64,000 bases of DNA from Phycisphaeraceae bacterium. Lineage in GTDB: Bacteria; Planctomycetota; Phycisphaerae; Phycisphaerales; UBA1924. Within the stretch, counting starts at the first letter, position 1, and every line of letters begins with the position of its first letter. Made by a program: the position numbers and the translations under genes. Under the pieces are notes generated by a model. The model was not told the origin of the DNA and did no database searches. It saw only the letters and a list, made by a program, of their open reading frames with translations. Location of the stretch: positions 1 to 64,000 of the forward strand of contig JAHBXL010000007.1 of the NCBI GenBank assembly GCA_019636495.1, read 5' to 3'. Below, piece after piece: positions 44,082 to 52,849 of this stretch.

Positions 44082-45364
44082 ACGCGCGCCGGGTACTCGA
44101 GACGCCGACATGCGCCGCGCGGCCGAGGGCGCGGCAGCGCGGCGGCACATACCTGCTGGTCCTGGGCATGGGCACCATGCTCACGGTCATCGGCCTGTCG
44201 ATCGGCGTGGCCGGTCGAATCGCGGCCCGGACCACCGCGGCCGAGCGCGACTGGGCCGAGGCCGGCGTGCTCGCGCAGGCCGGGGCCGAACTCGCGCTGG
44301 TGACCATCAACAACGAGTCCAAGTGGCGGGCGATCCGCCCGAACAACAACTGGAACCCGGCGGTCACGATCGGCAACGGCCGGGTCGCCTGGAAACTCTC
44401 CGACGAGTCGGACAACGACCTCTCGAACAGCCGCTCGGACCCCGTGCTGGTCACGGCCGAGGCGGGGGTTGGCGCAGCGCAGCGGAGGTTCTCCGTGCGG
44501 GCGGTTCCGGGTGTCGCGCGTGGACTGCCCGTGCTCTCCGCCGGCCTGTACAGCGGATCGACAGTCACAATCTCCGCGCCGCTGTCCGTCTCGGGCGGCC
44601 CCATCGGCACCGCTGCCACGCTCAACAACAGCGCAGCGCTATCTGCCGATGTCAACGCGCTTGCGGTGATCAACACGGGAACAATCGCGGGATTCGTAAC
44701 GACGCCCGCCGCCGCGATGAGCACGCCGACGACGGACGTGCTCTACACCTACCAGCCCGATGGGACGCAGATTTCGTTCGCCTCGATACCGAGCGGCCGC
44801 ATCGAGAACCAGATCCTCTCGGCCTCGAACAACCCCTACGGCGCGCAGAACGCCGCGGGGGTGTACTTCATCCGTGTCCCCGCGTCGAGCACGCTGCGCA
44901 TCCGCGACTCGATCATCCGCGCGACGCTGCTGGTGCAGTTGCAGGCCGGCGCCAAACTGGTCATCGACAATCTCGTCGCGTGGGACCCGCCCTCCGCCGG
45001 GATGCCCTCGCTGATCACCGTGGGCGACATCGGCTCCGAAGTCACCGTCAGCCCCGACGCGGGAACGGTGACAGTGACCGCGGCGCAGTTGAACGCGCTG
45101 GGCATCCAGATCGGCCTGCTCACGCTCGCCAGTGCGCCCTCGGAACTGCACGGCCTGTTCCACGTCGCCGGCGGTTCGGCCACCACCTTCGAATCGTCGC
45201 CGCAGATCGTCGGCACGTGGATCAGCGATGGCCCGGTGACCGTCGGACGCGCCACCAAAATCGTGGTCGATCCGCAACTCGCGGCCAACCCGCCGGCCGG
45301 CTACAGCATCCCCAACGACACCATGACGGCCATCCCCGGCTCGTTCTCGTGGCAGTCTCGCTAG
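44078..45364 (+). CDS. PilX/GspK-like protein
   Basis: 428 residues from GTG 44078 (GTGA overlap). The N-terminal helix GGTYLLVLGMGTMLTVIGLSIG lacks the +5 Glu, which is the normal exception for GspK; AGAELALVTINNESKW then matches PilX/GspK. Most of the rest is beta-rich (STLRIRDSIIRATLLVQLQ) and long for PilX. GspK caps the pilus tip in type II systems, so this is probably the tip subunit. It ends the operon, 10 nt from a convergent gene. Confidence 0.78.
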   Translation: MNARRVLETPTCAARPRARQRGGTYLLVLGMGTMLTVIGLSIGVAGRIAARTTAAERDWAEAGVLAQAGAELALVTINNESKWRAIRPNNNWNPAVTIGNGRVAWKLSDESDNDLSNSRSDPVLVTAEAGVGAAQRRFSVRAVPGVARGLPVLSAGLYSGSTVTISAPLSVSGGPIGTAATLNNSAALSADVNALAVINTGTIAGFVTTPAAAMSTPTTDVLYTYQPDGTQISFASIPSGRIENQILSASNNPYGAQNAAGVYFIRVPASSTLRIRDSIIRATLLVQLQAGAKLVIDNLVAWDPPSAGMPSLITVGDIGSEVTVSPDAGTVTVTAAQLNALGIQIGLLTLASAPSELHGLFHVAGGSATTFESSPQIVGTWISDGPVTVGRATKIVVDPQLAANPPAGYSIPNDTMTAIPGSFSWQSR

Positions 45365-45374
45365 CGCTGCGCCT

Positions 45375-45668
45375 TCAGCGCGATTTGTCGCTCGCCACCA
45401 CCGCCTTGGCCAGGAAGCGCCGCTCCGCCGGCGTCAACTTGTCCATCCGCTTGGGGTCCTTCCGGATCTCCAGCAGAAGTTTGTGGCCCTGGTCAACCGT
45501 CAGATCCTTGTTCGGATCGGTCTTCGACGCAAACAGGCCGAACAGGCCGCCCTGAGACTGTCCGGATGTGCCCGAGCCGCCGCCAGCGCAGCCCGAGAGC
45601 GCGGCCAACATCCCCGCCGCGGCAAAGAACACCCAATGACCTGGTCGCCCGTTGTGCATCGACCGCAT
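45375..45668 (-). CDS. Small lipoprotein
   Basis: 97 residues from the ATG at 45668; an ATG at 45659 is possible. Signal peptide with lipobox LSGC (about residues 23-26) and Gly/Ser linker. The remainder is charged and helical (LTVDQGHKLLLEIRKDPKRMDKL). No family recognised. It is 50 nt downstream of the next small gene and probably co-transcribed with it. Confidence 0.7.
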   Translation of the reverse strand: MRSMHNGRPGHWVFFAAAGMLAALSGCAGGGSGTSGQSQGGLFGLFASKTDPNKDLTVDQGHKLLLEIRKDPKRMDKLTPAERRFLAKAVVASDKSR

Positions 45669-45718
45669 GGTACACCCATTCGGCCGCGGCGAGCCGGGGT
45701 TCCCGGGGGCCGCACGGC

Positions 45719-45931
45719 CTACTTCGATCGGCCGCGGTCCTTGAACCACAAGAAGATCTGGGCCCAGATTCCGGGCATGCGGGTGGTGTTGAGGCCGCCG
45801 GTGACGCCCTTGGGCATCTCGTCGCGCTCGGACTTGGCCTTGGCGTTCTTGGCCAGGGCTTCGCCCATGCGGGTGTACGGGTCGCCCGAGCGGCCCGAGA
45901 GTTTGCGGTAGAGCATGGGATCGATGGCCAT
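45719..45931 (-). CDS. Small basic protein, unknown function
   Basis: 70 residues. Real because of a good GGAGG 7 nt before the ATG and natural composition: MAIDPMLYRKLSGRSGDPYTRMGEALAKNAK, then WAQIFLWFKDRGRSK. Soluble, basic, no Cys, no signal. It looks like a conserved short planctomycete protein but I cannot name it. Confidence 0.65.
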   Translation of the reverse strand: MAIDPMLYRKLSGRSGDPYTRMGEALAKNAKAKSERDEMPKGVTGGLNTTRMPGIWAQIFLWFKDRGRSK

Positions 45932-46054
45932 GGCGGGGACCTCCGACGAGGGGGTGAATGCCGCCGCGAGATGAGAGGCACGAGCAATCTACCGCGCCCC
46001 GGCCAACCCTGTCAACGCCCGACCGGCGAGGGTGTGCCGCACGGCGCGGGGAAC

Positions 46055-46060
46055 TATGAT
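46055..46060 (+). promoter_or_regulatory. -10 element for phenylalanine hydroxylase
   Basis: TATGAT, giving a leader of about 28 nt that contains GGAGGG before the ATG. No clear -35. Confidence 0.4.
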
Positions 46061-46094
46061 CCTGTGCAGCACCACTGGCTGCGGAGGGCGACCG

Positions 46095-47063
46095 ATGCGC
46101 GGCGACATTCGGTACAACAACATCATCGACAGCGACGAGGCGCGGGAAGCGCAGGCCGCGGCGGACAAAGCGCCCGACCTGCCCGCCGACAAGATCAATG
46201 CCGACGAGTTCTACATCACCCAGCGGTATGAGAAGTACACCCGCGCGGACCACGAGGTGTGGCGCGACCTGTTCACGCGGCGGTGGGCCGTGCTGGAGCA
46301 GCAGGTCAGCCGGACGTTCATCGACGGCCTGAAGATCCTGCGCCTCAGCGGCGAGCGTTTGCCGCTGCTGAACGACACCACGCTCGAGCAGGACTGCGAG
46401 ATCACCGACGGCGTGGTGCTGAAGAAGGGCACGAGGCTCGAGGGGATCAACCGGTACCTCGGCGAGGTGAGCGACTGGGCGAGTTATGGCGTGCCGGGAT
46501 ACCTGCCGGCCAAGGCATTCTTCGCGTGCCTGGCGGCGCGGGAGTTCCCGACGACGGTGCTGATTCGGCCGCGTGAGGTGATGGACTATCTCCCCGAGCC
46601 GGACATCTTCCACGATGTGTTCGGACACGTGCCGCTGCACGCCAACCGGGTGTTCGCGGACTTCTTGCAGACGTACGGCAAGGCCGCGCTGTTGTGCGAT
46701 GACCCCTACCACATCGAGCGACTGGGCCGGCTGTTCTGGTTCACGGTCGAGTTCGGGCTCATCCGCGAGGACAACCGCGTGAAGGTCTACGGCTCGGGGC
46801 TGGTGAGCAGCCACGGCGAAAGCCGGTACTCGCTGGAGGGCCAGTGGGAGTCGCGCGGCAAACCGGGAGCGGAGCCGTGCTCGAAGCGCGAAGTCGCCGA
46901 GTGGCGGCCGTTCGACCTCGACCGCGTGTGCGAGACGCCGTTCGAGATCGACCACTACCAGCCGATCTACTACGTGCTCGAGAGTTTCGAGCAGTTGCGC
47001 GACGCGATGAACGACTACGCCGAGCGGGTGCTGGGCAAGCAGGCGGTCGGGGCGGGGCGATAG
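46095..47063 (+). CDS. phhA: Phenylalanine 4-monooxygenase
   Basis: 322 residues from the ATG at 46095 (GGAGGG upstream). Iron ligands H173 and H178 (DIFHDVFGHVPLH) and E219 (FWFTVEFG) have exactly the spacing of Chromobacterium PheOH (138/143/184). It hydroxylates phenylalanine to tyrosine with O2 and a tetrahydropterin; no pterin-recycling gene is adjacent. About 45 residues at the N-terminus precede the catalytic domain and are not an ACT domain. It stands alone between small envelope genes and speA. Confidence 0.95.
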   Translation: MRGDIRYNNIIDSDEAREAQAAADKAPDLPADKINADEFYITQRYEKYTRADHEVWRDLFTRRWAVLEQQVSRTFIDGLKILRLSGERLPLLNDTTLEQDCEITDGVVLKKGTRLEGINRYLGEVSDWASYGVPGYLPAKAFFACLAAREFPTTVLIRPREVMDYLPEPDIFHDVFGHVPLHANRVFADFLQTYGKAALLCDDPYHIERLGRLFWFTVEFGLIREDNRVKVYGSGLVSSHGESRYSLEGQWESRGKPGAEPCSKREVAEWRPFDLDRVCETPFEIDHYQPIYYVLESFEQLRDAMNDYAERVLGKQAVGAGR

Positions 47064-47265
47064 AGCGGTCGGAACCGATCGCTTCGGGGCCCGCGGGGGC
47101 GAGCGCGAAGGCCGCGGCCTTGATGTTCATCCCGGAAACTTGGCGCACACCGGGCACGCGAGCGGAATCGAGTGCATAATCTACGTGCGGCGGCGCGCGG
47201 GCCATGGCGGCCCGAGGAGCGCGGCCGATGTGTTCACGCCCCGCACCGACGGAGTGCCCCCCTCG

Positions 47266-49263
47266 ATGGCGACTCTCTCGATCCCGAAGAACGCGTTCCT
47301 GCACGGACGGTGGACGCACGAAGACGCCCTGCGCCTGTACGGGATGTCGGACTGGGGCAAGGGCTACTTCGGCGTCAACGCGCGCGGACACGTCACCGTG
47401 ATGCCGTCGAAGAACCCCGCCGAGCAGATCGACCTGTTCGACCTGGTCAAGGGGCTGGAGGACCGCGGCGTGTACACGCCCGTCCTGCTCCGCTTCTCCG
47501 GCGTTCTGGAGCATCGCCTGCGGGAGATCCGCGGCGCGTTCGATAAGGCCATCGCCGACCACAACTACCAGGGCGGGTACTCCTGCGTGTACCCCATCAA
47601 GGTCAACCAGCAGAGGCACATCTGCGAGGAGATCGCCAAACTCGGGCGCGAACTGCGCTTCGGCCTCGAGGCCGGCTCCAAGCCCGAACTGCTCGCGGTC
47701 CTCGCGCTGACCGAGGGCCAGGACGACATGCCGATCGTGTGCAACGGTTTCAAGGACGACGAGTTCATCGAGACCGTCATCCTCGCCACCAAACTCGGCC
47801 GAAACATCATCCCCGTCGTCGAGAAGTTCAGTGAACTCGAACTCATCGTCAAGCACGCCGAGCGCTACAACGTGCGCCCCAGGATCGGCATCCGCGTGAA
47901 ACTCGGCTCGCGCGGCGCGGGACGGTGGGAGTCCTCCGCCGGCGCGCGTTCCAAGTTCGGCCTCTTCGTCACCGAGGTGCTCGAAGCGCTCGAGTACCTC
48001 AAGGCCCGCGGCATGGCCGACTGCCTCAACCTGCTGCACTGCCACGTCGGCTCGCAGTTGTACGACATCCGCCACCTCAAGAATGCCGTCAACGAACTGA
48101 CGCACGTGTACACGGAACTGGTCCGCCTGGGCGCGGGCATGAAGATGCTCGACATCGGCGGGGGAATGGGCGTCGATTACGACGGATCGCAGTCGGCGTG
48201 GAACTCGTCGATCAACTACACCGTCGACGAGTACGCGGCGGACGTGGTGCACCGCATCAAGACGGTGTGCGACGACGCCGGTGTGCCGCACCCGACCATC
48301 TTCTCAGAATCCGGGCGGGCCATGGTCGCCTACGGATCCGTGCTGGTCCTGAACGTGCTGGGCAAGTCGTCCTTCAACGCCGAACCGGAGATGAGCCGGA
48401 TCAAGACCGATCTCGCGGCGGAAAAGGAGCCGCCCCAGCCCGTGCTCGACCTGATCGACGCCTACGAGCGGATCAACGACCGCAACCTGCTGGAGGCGTA
48501 CCACGACGCCCTGCAGGCACGCGACGAAGCGATGAGCCTCTTCTCGCTCGGCTACATGTCCCTGCCGATGCGCGCTGCCTCCGAACGACTCTTCTGGTCC
48601 GTCGGACGCAAGGTGCTCGACATGTGCGCCAAGCGAGGCGAACTGCCCGAGGAAATCGAGCACCTGCCCGAGACCCTCAGCGACATCTACTTCTGCAACT
48701 TTTCGCTCTTCCAATCCATGCCCGACTCATGGGCCATCGACCAGTTGTTCCCCATCTGCCCGATCCACCGCCTCGACGAGGAACCGACGCGGCGAGGGAT
48801 CATGGCCGACATCACCTGCGACTCCGATGGCAAGGTCGACAACTTCGTCGACAAGCGCCTCGAGAAAAAGGCGCTGGAACTGCACGAGTTGAAGGCGGGC
48901 GAGCCCTACTACCTCGGCGTGTTCCTTCTGGGCGCCTATCAGGAGATTCTCGGCGACCTGCACAACCTCCTGGGCGACACCCACGCCGTGCACGTGTCAT
49001 ATCGCGCGCCGGGACCGGGCGAGAACGGACACGGCGCCAACGGTGCCGCGCCCGAGACCTGGTCGATCGACGAGGTCATCGAGGGCGACACCGTCAAGGA
49101 GGTCCTGTCGTACGTGCAGTACGACGACGAAGACATGCGCCGGGCGATGCGGCGCGAGGTCGAACGGTCCATCAAGGCCAATCGCCTGACCCCGGCCGAG
49201 GGAAAGAGTTTCCTCGCCTTCTACGAGCGCGGCCTCGACGGATACACCTATCTCGAAGAGTGA
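47266..49263 (+). CDS. speA: Biosynthetic arginine decarboxylase
   Basis: 665 residues, in the SpeA range. I chose the ATG at 47266, which puts the family N-terminal block (LYGMSDWGKGYFGVNARGH) at its usual place; the ribosome-binding site (GGAG) is distant. PLP lysine K112 in VYPIKVNQ, GAGxG-like phosphate region in DIGGGMGVDYDGS, and C-terminal active-site DITCDSDG are all present. It turns arginine into agmatine and CO2. No agmatinase or agmatine deiminase is in the window; a deoxyhypusine-synthase-like gene lies 5 kb downstream. Confidence 0.96.
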   Translation: MATLSIPKNAFLHGRWTHEDALRLYGMSDWGKGYFGVNARGHVTVMPSKNPAEQIDLFDLVKGLEDRGVYTPVLLRFSGVLEHRLREIRGAFDKAIADHNYQGGYSCVYPIKVNQQRHICEEIAKLGRELRFGLEAGSKPELLAVLALTEGQDDMPIVCNGFKDDEFIETVILATKLGRNIIPVVEKFSELELIVKHAERYNVRPRIGIRVKLGSRGAGRWESSAGARSKFGLFVTEVLEALEYLKARGMADCLNLLHCHVGSQLYDIRHLKNAVNELTHVYTELVRLGAGMKMLDIGGGMGVDYDGSQSAWNSSINYTVDEYAADVVHRIKTVCDDAGVPHPTIFSESGRAMVAYGSVLVLNVLGKSSFNAEPEMSRIKTDLAAEKEPPQPVLDLIDAYERINDRNLLEAYHDALQARDEAMSLFSLGYMSLPMRAASERLFWSVGRKVLDMCAKRGELPEEIEHLPETLSDIYFCNFSLFQSMPDSWAIDQLFPICPIHRLDEEPTRRGIMADITCDSDGKVDNFVDKRLEKKALELHELKAGEPYYLGVFLLGAYQEILGDLHNLLGDTHAVHVSYRAPGPGENGHGANGAAPETWSIDEVIEGDTVKEVLSYVQYDDEDMRRAMRREVERSIKANRLTPAEGKSFLAFYERGLDGYTYLEE

Positions 49264-49592
49264 TCGCTCAGTTTCTTTGCCCTGCCGCGACAGGCAGGCC
49301 TCAGCGACCTCGTACTGATCCATAAGTACCGAGCAATCGGTCCGTGCGCCCGCCGTCCCCGGCCGACATACCTCTTTCGGCCGTCAGGCTCCGGCGGGCC
49401 ACCTCAACGCTGGTGATCGGCGGCGGCGCGCACCTGGCCGCGGGCCGCTGCCGACACCTTTTCGTGACCATCACCCCTCGCGCCCCTCGCGGTGCGGTGT
49501 TCGCCACACCCACGCAGGCAGCCGCAACTTCTGTCGTAAATGACAGTGCGTTCTATTTCCTTTCGCTCCCGCTCAACAGTCGGAGTCGCACC
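49264..49592. other. Intergenic with two small hairpins
   Basis: 329 bases without a gene. CCTGCC-GCGACA-GGCAGG at 49281-49298 may end the speA transcript; nearly the same word recurs at 54396. CTGTC-GTAAAT-GACAG at 49531-49546 lies in an AT-richer stretch about 45 nt upstream of the next start and could be an operator or leader hairpin. Confidence 0.4.
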
Positions 49593-50735
49593 GTGTACAC
49601 GCCATCGTCATCACTCGCCGCGGCCCTTGTTCTTTTACTCACGGCATCATCCAATGCCCAGCTCATCGGCCTTGGTCACCTGAACCCCGCCGACCGAACG
49701 AATGCCACCGGGATCTCCGCCGACGGCAACTATGTGATCGGCTTCTCAGAGGCGGGCGGTGCGCCGGCGCAAACTCCTCTTCGCTGGTCGATCAGCGGGG
49801 CGGCCTCGCTCCAGCAGCTCCCGTTCCCGGCGGGCTGGTCGGCCGCCCTTCCCACCGATGTTTCAGCTGACGGTCACACCGTCGTCGGATGGAGACAGCA
49901 ACTACTGGAGTTCCCGCCTTTTCGGTGGATTCAGGGTGTCGGCTCAACCGCGCTGACGACGCCCGCAGCCTGGACGCAGGTTCGCGGCCGCAGCGTATCG
50001 GCCGACGGTTCGACCGCCGCCGGCTGGGCCGCGGTCAGTGGACTGGGCACTCGAGTTGTACGCTGGGTGGGCAACTCGCCCGGTGAGACCATCCCCTTGC
50101 CCGCCGGATACAACTACTCGATCGGCGGCGCGTTCGATGGAACAGGCCGAATCTACGGGACAGCGCGCCAAACCAACAACACGTATCACCTGGTTCGCTG
50201 GGTCGGCGACGCGATGGAGAACCTGACGCCTCTTCCTGTATCCGGAAACATGCTCCCCGCGCCCGTGCACGTGTCCGCCGACGGAAGCGTCATCGCAGGC
50301 CAGACCGGCGACTTTACCGTAAGCCCAATCCGAGAAGACGGCTGGGTCTGGAGCCTGGCAGACGGCATGACCGTCTTGCCCTTGCTCCCAGGCATGTACA
50401 CCTCGGCGATCACCGACATCTCCGCGGATGGCCGCATGGTCCTTGGAATGAACTACGCCACCTCATCCACCATCCAGGCCCCCTTCATCTGGACCCGCGA
50501 CCGCGGCACGATTCCCCTCAGCCAGTTCCTCTCCGAATCAGGCGTCGACCTCACTGGATGGAGCCTCCTCAACGCCAACGGGATCTCTGCCGACGGCACC
50601 AAAATCGTCGGCACGGGCATCGGCTCTTCTGGTCGAATCCAAGCGTTCGTCGCCATTATCCCCTCGCCCGCAACAACGCTGCCGGTCATGACCGCCGTTC
50701 TTCTGGCCACGTCCCGCCGCCGTCGACGCCACTGA
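49593..50735 (+). CDS. Secreted HAF-repeat protein with sorting tail
   Basis: 380 residues from GTG 49593 (CGGAG 8 nt upstream). Signal peptide about 1-23 (SLAAALVLLLTASSNA). It carries six repeats centred on (G/D/S)-(I/V)-S-A-D-G-x3-x-G: GISADGNYVIGFS, DVSADGHTVVGW, SVSADGSTAAGW, HVSADGSVIAG, DISADGRMVLG, GISADGTKIVG. These are the HAF-type extracellular repeats, likely a beta-propeller. It ends PSPATTLPVMTAVLLATSRR plus further Arg/His, a PEP-CTERM-like tail. Function unknown. Confidence 0.85.
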   Translation: MYTPSSSLAAALVLLLTASSNAQLIGLGHLNPADRTNATGISADGNYVIGFSEAGGAPAQTPLRWSISGAASLQQLPFPAGWSAALPTDVSADGHTVVGWRQQLLEFPPFRWIQGVGSTALTTPAAWTQVRGRSVSADGSTAAGWAAVSGLGTRVVRWVGNSPGETIPLPAGYNYSIGGAFDGTGRIYGTARQTNNTYHLVRWVGDAMENLTPLPVSGNMLPAPVHVSADGSVIAGQTGDFTVSPIREDGWVWSLADGMTVLPLLPGMYTSAITDISADGRMVLGMNYATSSTIQAPFIWTRDRGTIPLSQFLSESGVDLTGWSLLNANGISADGTKIVGTGIGSSGRIQAFVAIIPSPATTLPVMTAVLLATSRRRRRH

Positions 50736-50769
50736 ATCAGTTCCCATCCGCTGCAATCTGCAAAGCTGG

Positions 50770-50775
50770 TAAAGT
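50770..50775 (+). promoter_or_regulatory. -10 element for fructose bisphosphatase
   Basis: TAAAGT 25 nt before the ATG; leader about 19 nt. Weak, no -35. Confidence 0.3.
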
Positions 50776-50800
50776 GTGCCTCCCCCCGAGGCCGCACACC

Positions 50801-52825
50801 ATGCCCACCTCGCCTCCCGTCCCCACACCCCCACCCTTCTCCCCTGACCGCCTCGCCCTCCTCCGCGCCCTCGCCCCGCAGTTCCCCACCGCCGACGCCG
50901 CGATCGCCGAAATCGCCGGCCTGTCAGCGCAACTCGACCTGCCGATGGGCCTCGTGCACGTGATCTCCGACATCCACGGCGAGGACACCAAACTCCGTCA
51001 CGTCATCCACAACGCCTCGGGCGCGCTCCGACCGCTCGTCGAGCAGGTCCTTGCCGGCAAACTGTCCAAGGAAGAACGCGAGCGATTCCTCAAGATCCTC
51101 TACTACCCGCGCGAGGCGCTGGCCAGGTTCGTCCCCGAGATCGAGTCTCGCGGCCCAGCCGCCCGCACCGAGTGGGCCTTCCAGACACTCTCCCTGCAAT
51201 GCGAGATCATCCGCGCGCTCCGCAAGACCTACCGCCGCGAACTGGTCGACCGCCTCACGCCCCCCCACTTCCGCGAACTGTTTGTCGAGATGCTCTCGGG
51301 CCAGCGGCCCGAGTTCCCCCGCGCCATGCTCGCGGCGATGGGCAACGCGGGGCGCGACAACGCGCAGGAGTACGACCGCGACTGGGAGGCCATCGCCGCG
51401 GCATCGCGCCTCATCCGCTCGCTCGCCTCCGCCGAGATTCTCGTCGCCGGCGACCTGGGCGACCGCGGCCCGCGCATCGACAAGGTCATCGACCTGCTGA
51501 TGTTCCAGCCCCGCGTTTCCCTCCTCTGGGGCAACCACGACACCATCTGGATGGGCGCATCCCTCGGCCACGACCCGTGCCTGCTCACCGTGCTCCGCTT
51601 TTCGGCGCGCTATCGGCAGGCGGCGCAACTCGAAGAGGGCTACGGCGTCCTCACCACGCCCCTGGAGAAACTGGTGCGCGAGGTCTATGCCGATGACCCG
51701 TGCGAGCGCTTCATCCCCAAGGGCACCGGCCACCGCGACCCGCTCACCGTGGCGCGGATGCAGAAGGCCATCGCCATCATGCAGTTCAAGGCCGAAGGGC
51801 GCATGATCGAGCGGCACCCCGAGTGGGACCTGGGCCACCGCCGCCTGCTGCACCGCATCGACACCGCCGCGGGAACGGTCACGCTCGATGGCAAGACCCA
51901 CGAACTGCTCGACAAGCGCCTGCCGACCATCGACCCGCGCGACCCCTACGCCTACTCGCCCGAGGAAGCCGCCTGCATGGACGCGATCCGCGAGTCGTTC
52001 GCCTCGTCGGTGCGGCTGCGCGGGCACATGCAGTGGCTCGCCCGCCGCGGCGGGATGTGGGCCCGGCGCGACGATGTGCTCGTCTTCCACGCCTGTGTGC
52101 CCGTCGACAAGGCGGGCACGCCGCTGGCGCTGAAGGTTGACGGGCGCGACGTGGCCGGGCGCGAACTCATGGACGCGCTCGCGGCGGTCGTCCGCCGCAG
52201 TTTCCGCACCGGCGCAATCGGCGGCGCGCAGCGCGCCAAGGGCGCGCCGATCGACGGCATCGGCACCGATGCCGACTGGCTGTGGTACCTCTGGGGCTGC
52301 CCGCGCTCGCCCCTGTTCGGCAAGGACAAACTCGCGACATTCGAGACCTACTTCCTCGCCGACAAGGACGCCCACAAGGAAGTGAAGAACCCCTATTTCG
52401 ACCTCATGCACGATGCCGAGTTCATCCGGAAGATCGGCCGCCTGTTCGGCATGGGCGACGACGTGCTCATCGTCAACGGCCACGTCCCCGTCAAGGTCGA
52501 GAAGGGCGAGCAACCCGTGAAGCGCGGCGGCAACGCCGTCACCATCGACGGCGCATTCAGCCCCGCCTACGGCGACCGCGGCTACACCCTTGTGCTCAAG
52601 CCCGACCGCATCGACCTGGCCGAACACGCTGCGTTCTCAAGCGTGGATGCGTGCATCGAGCAGGGCGCGGACATCGTGCCCACGGTAACGACGATCCGCA
52701 CCTACCCGAAGCCGCGGCTGGTGCGCGATACCGAGGAAGGCCGCGAAATCCGCCAACGCATCGACACGCTGCGCGATCTCGTCCGCGCATACCAGGAAGG
52801 CCTCGTCACAGAACGCGCGACCTGA
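50801..52825 (+). CDS. fbp: Class III fructose-1,6-bisphosphatase
   Basis: 674 residues, matching the long Firmicutes-type FBPase. Metallophosphoesterase motifs: HVISDIHGEDTKLRHV, VAGDLGDRGPRIDKV, WGNHDTIWMGA and late NGHVPVKVEKGEQP. It hydrolyses fructose-1,6-bisphosphate in gluconeogenesis. This class is unusual outside Firmicutes and Bacteroidetes. GAGG lies 10 nt before the ATG; I did not take the longer upstream frame, which overlaps the previous gene. Confidence 0.95.
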   Translation: MPTSPPVPTPPPFSPDRLALLRALAPQFPTADAAIAEIAGLSAQLDLPMGLVHVISDIHGEDTKLRHVIHNASGALRPLVEQVLAGKLSKEERERFLKILYYPREALARFVPEIESRGPAARTEWAFQTLSLQCEIIRALRKTYRRELVDRLTPPHFRELFVEMLSGQRPEFPRAMLAAMGNAGRDNAQEYDRDWEAIAAASRLIRSLASAEILVAGDLGDRGPRIDKVIDLLMFQPRVSLLWGNHDTIWMGASLGHDPCLLTVLRFSARYRQAAQLEEGYGVLTTPLEKLVREVYADDPCERFIPKGTGHRDPLTVARMQKAIAIMQFKAEGRMIERHPEWDLGHRRLLHRIDTAAGTVTLDGKTHELLDKRLPTIDPRDPYAYSPEEAACMDAIRESFASSVRLRGHMQWLARRGGMWARRDDVLVFHACVPVDKAGTPLALKVDGRDVAGRELMDALAAVVRRSFRTGAIGGAQRAKGAPIDGIGTDADWLWYLWGCPRSPLFGKDKLATFETYFLADKDAHKEVKNPYFDLMHDAEFIRKIGRLFGMGDDVLIVNGHVPVKVEKGEQPVKRGGNAVTIDGAFSPAYGDRGYTLVLKPDRIDLAEHAAFSSVDACIEQGADIVPTVTTIRTYPKPRLVRDTEEGREIRQRIDTLRDLVRAYQEGLVTERAT

Positions 52826-52849
52826 CCACCCACCGCCGCGCGGCCTGCA

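Noticed and set aside
50558..50800. Longer N-terminus for the fructose bisphosphatase
   Set aside because: It would overlap the HAF-repeat gene; the family start fits 50801.
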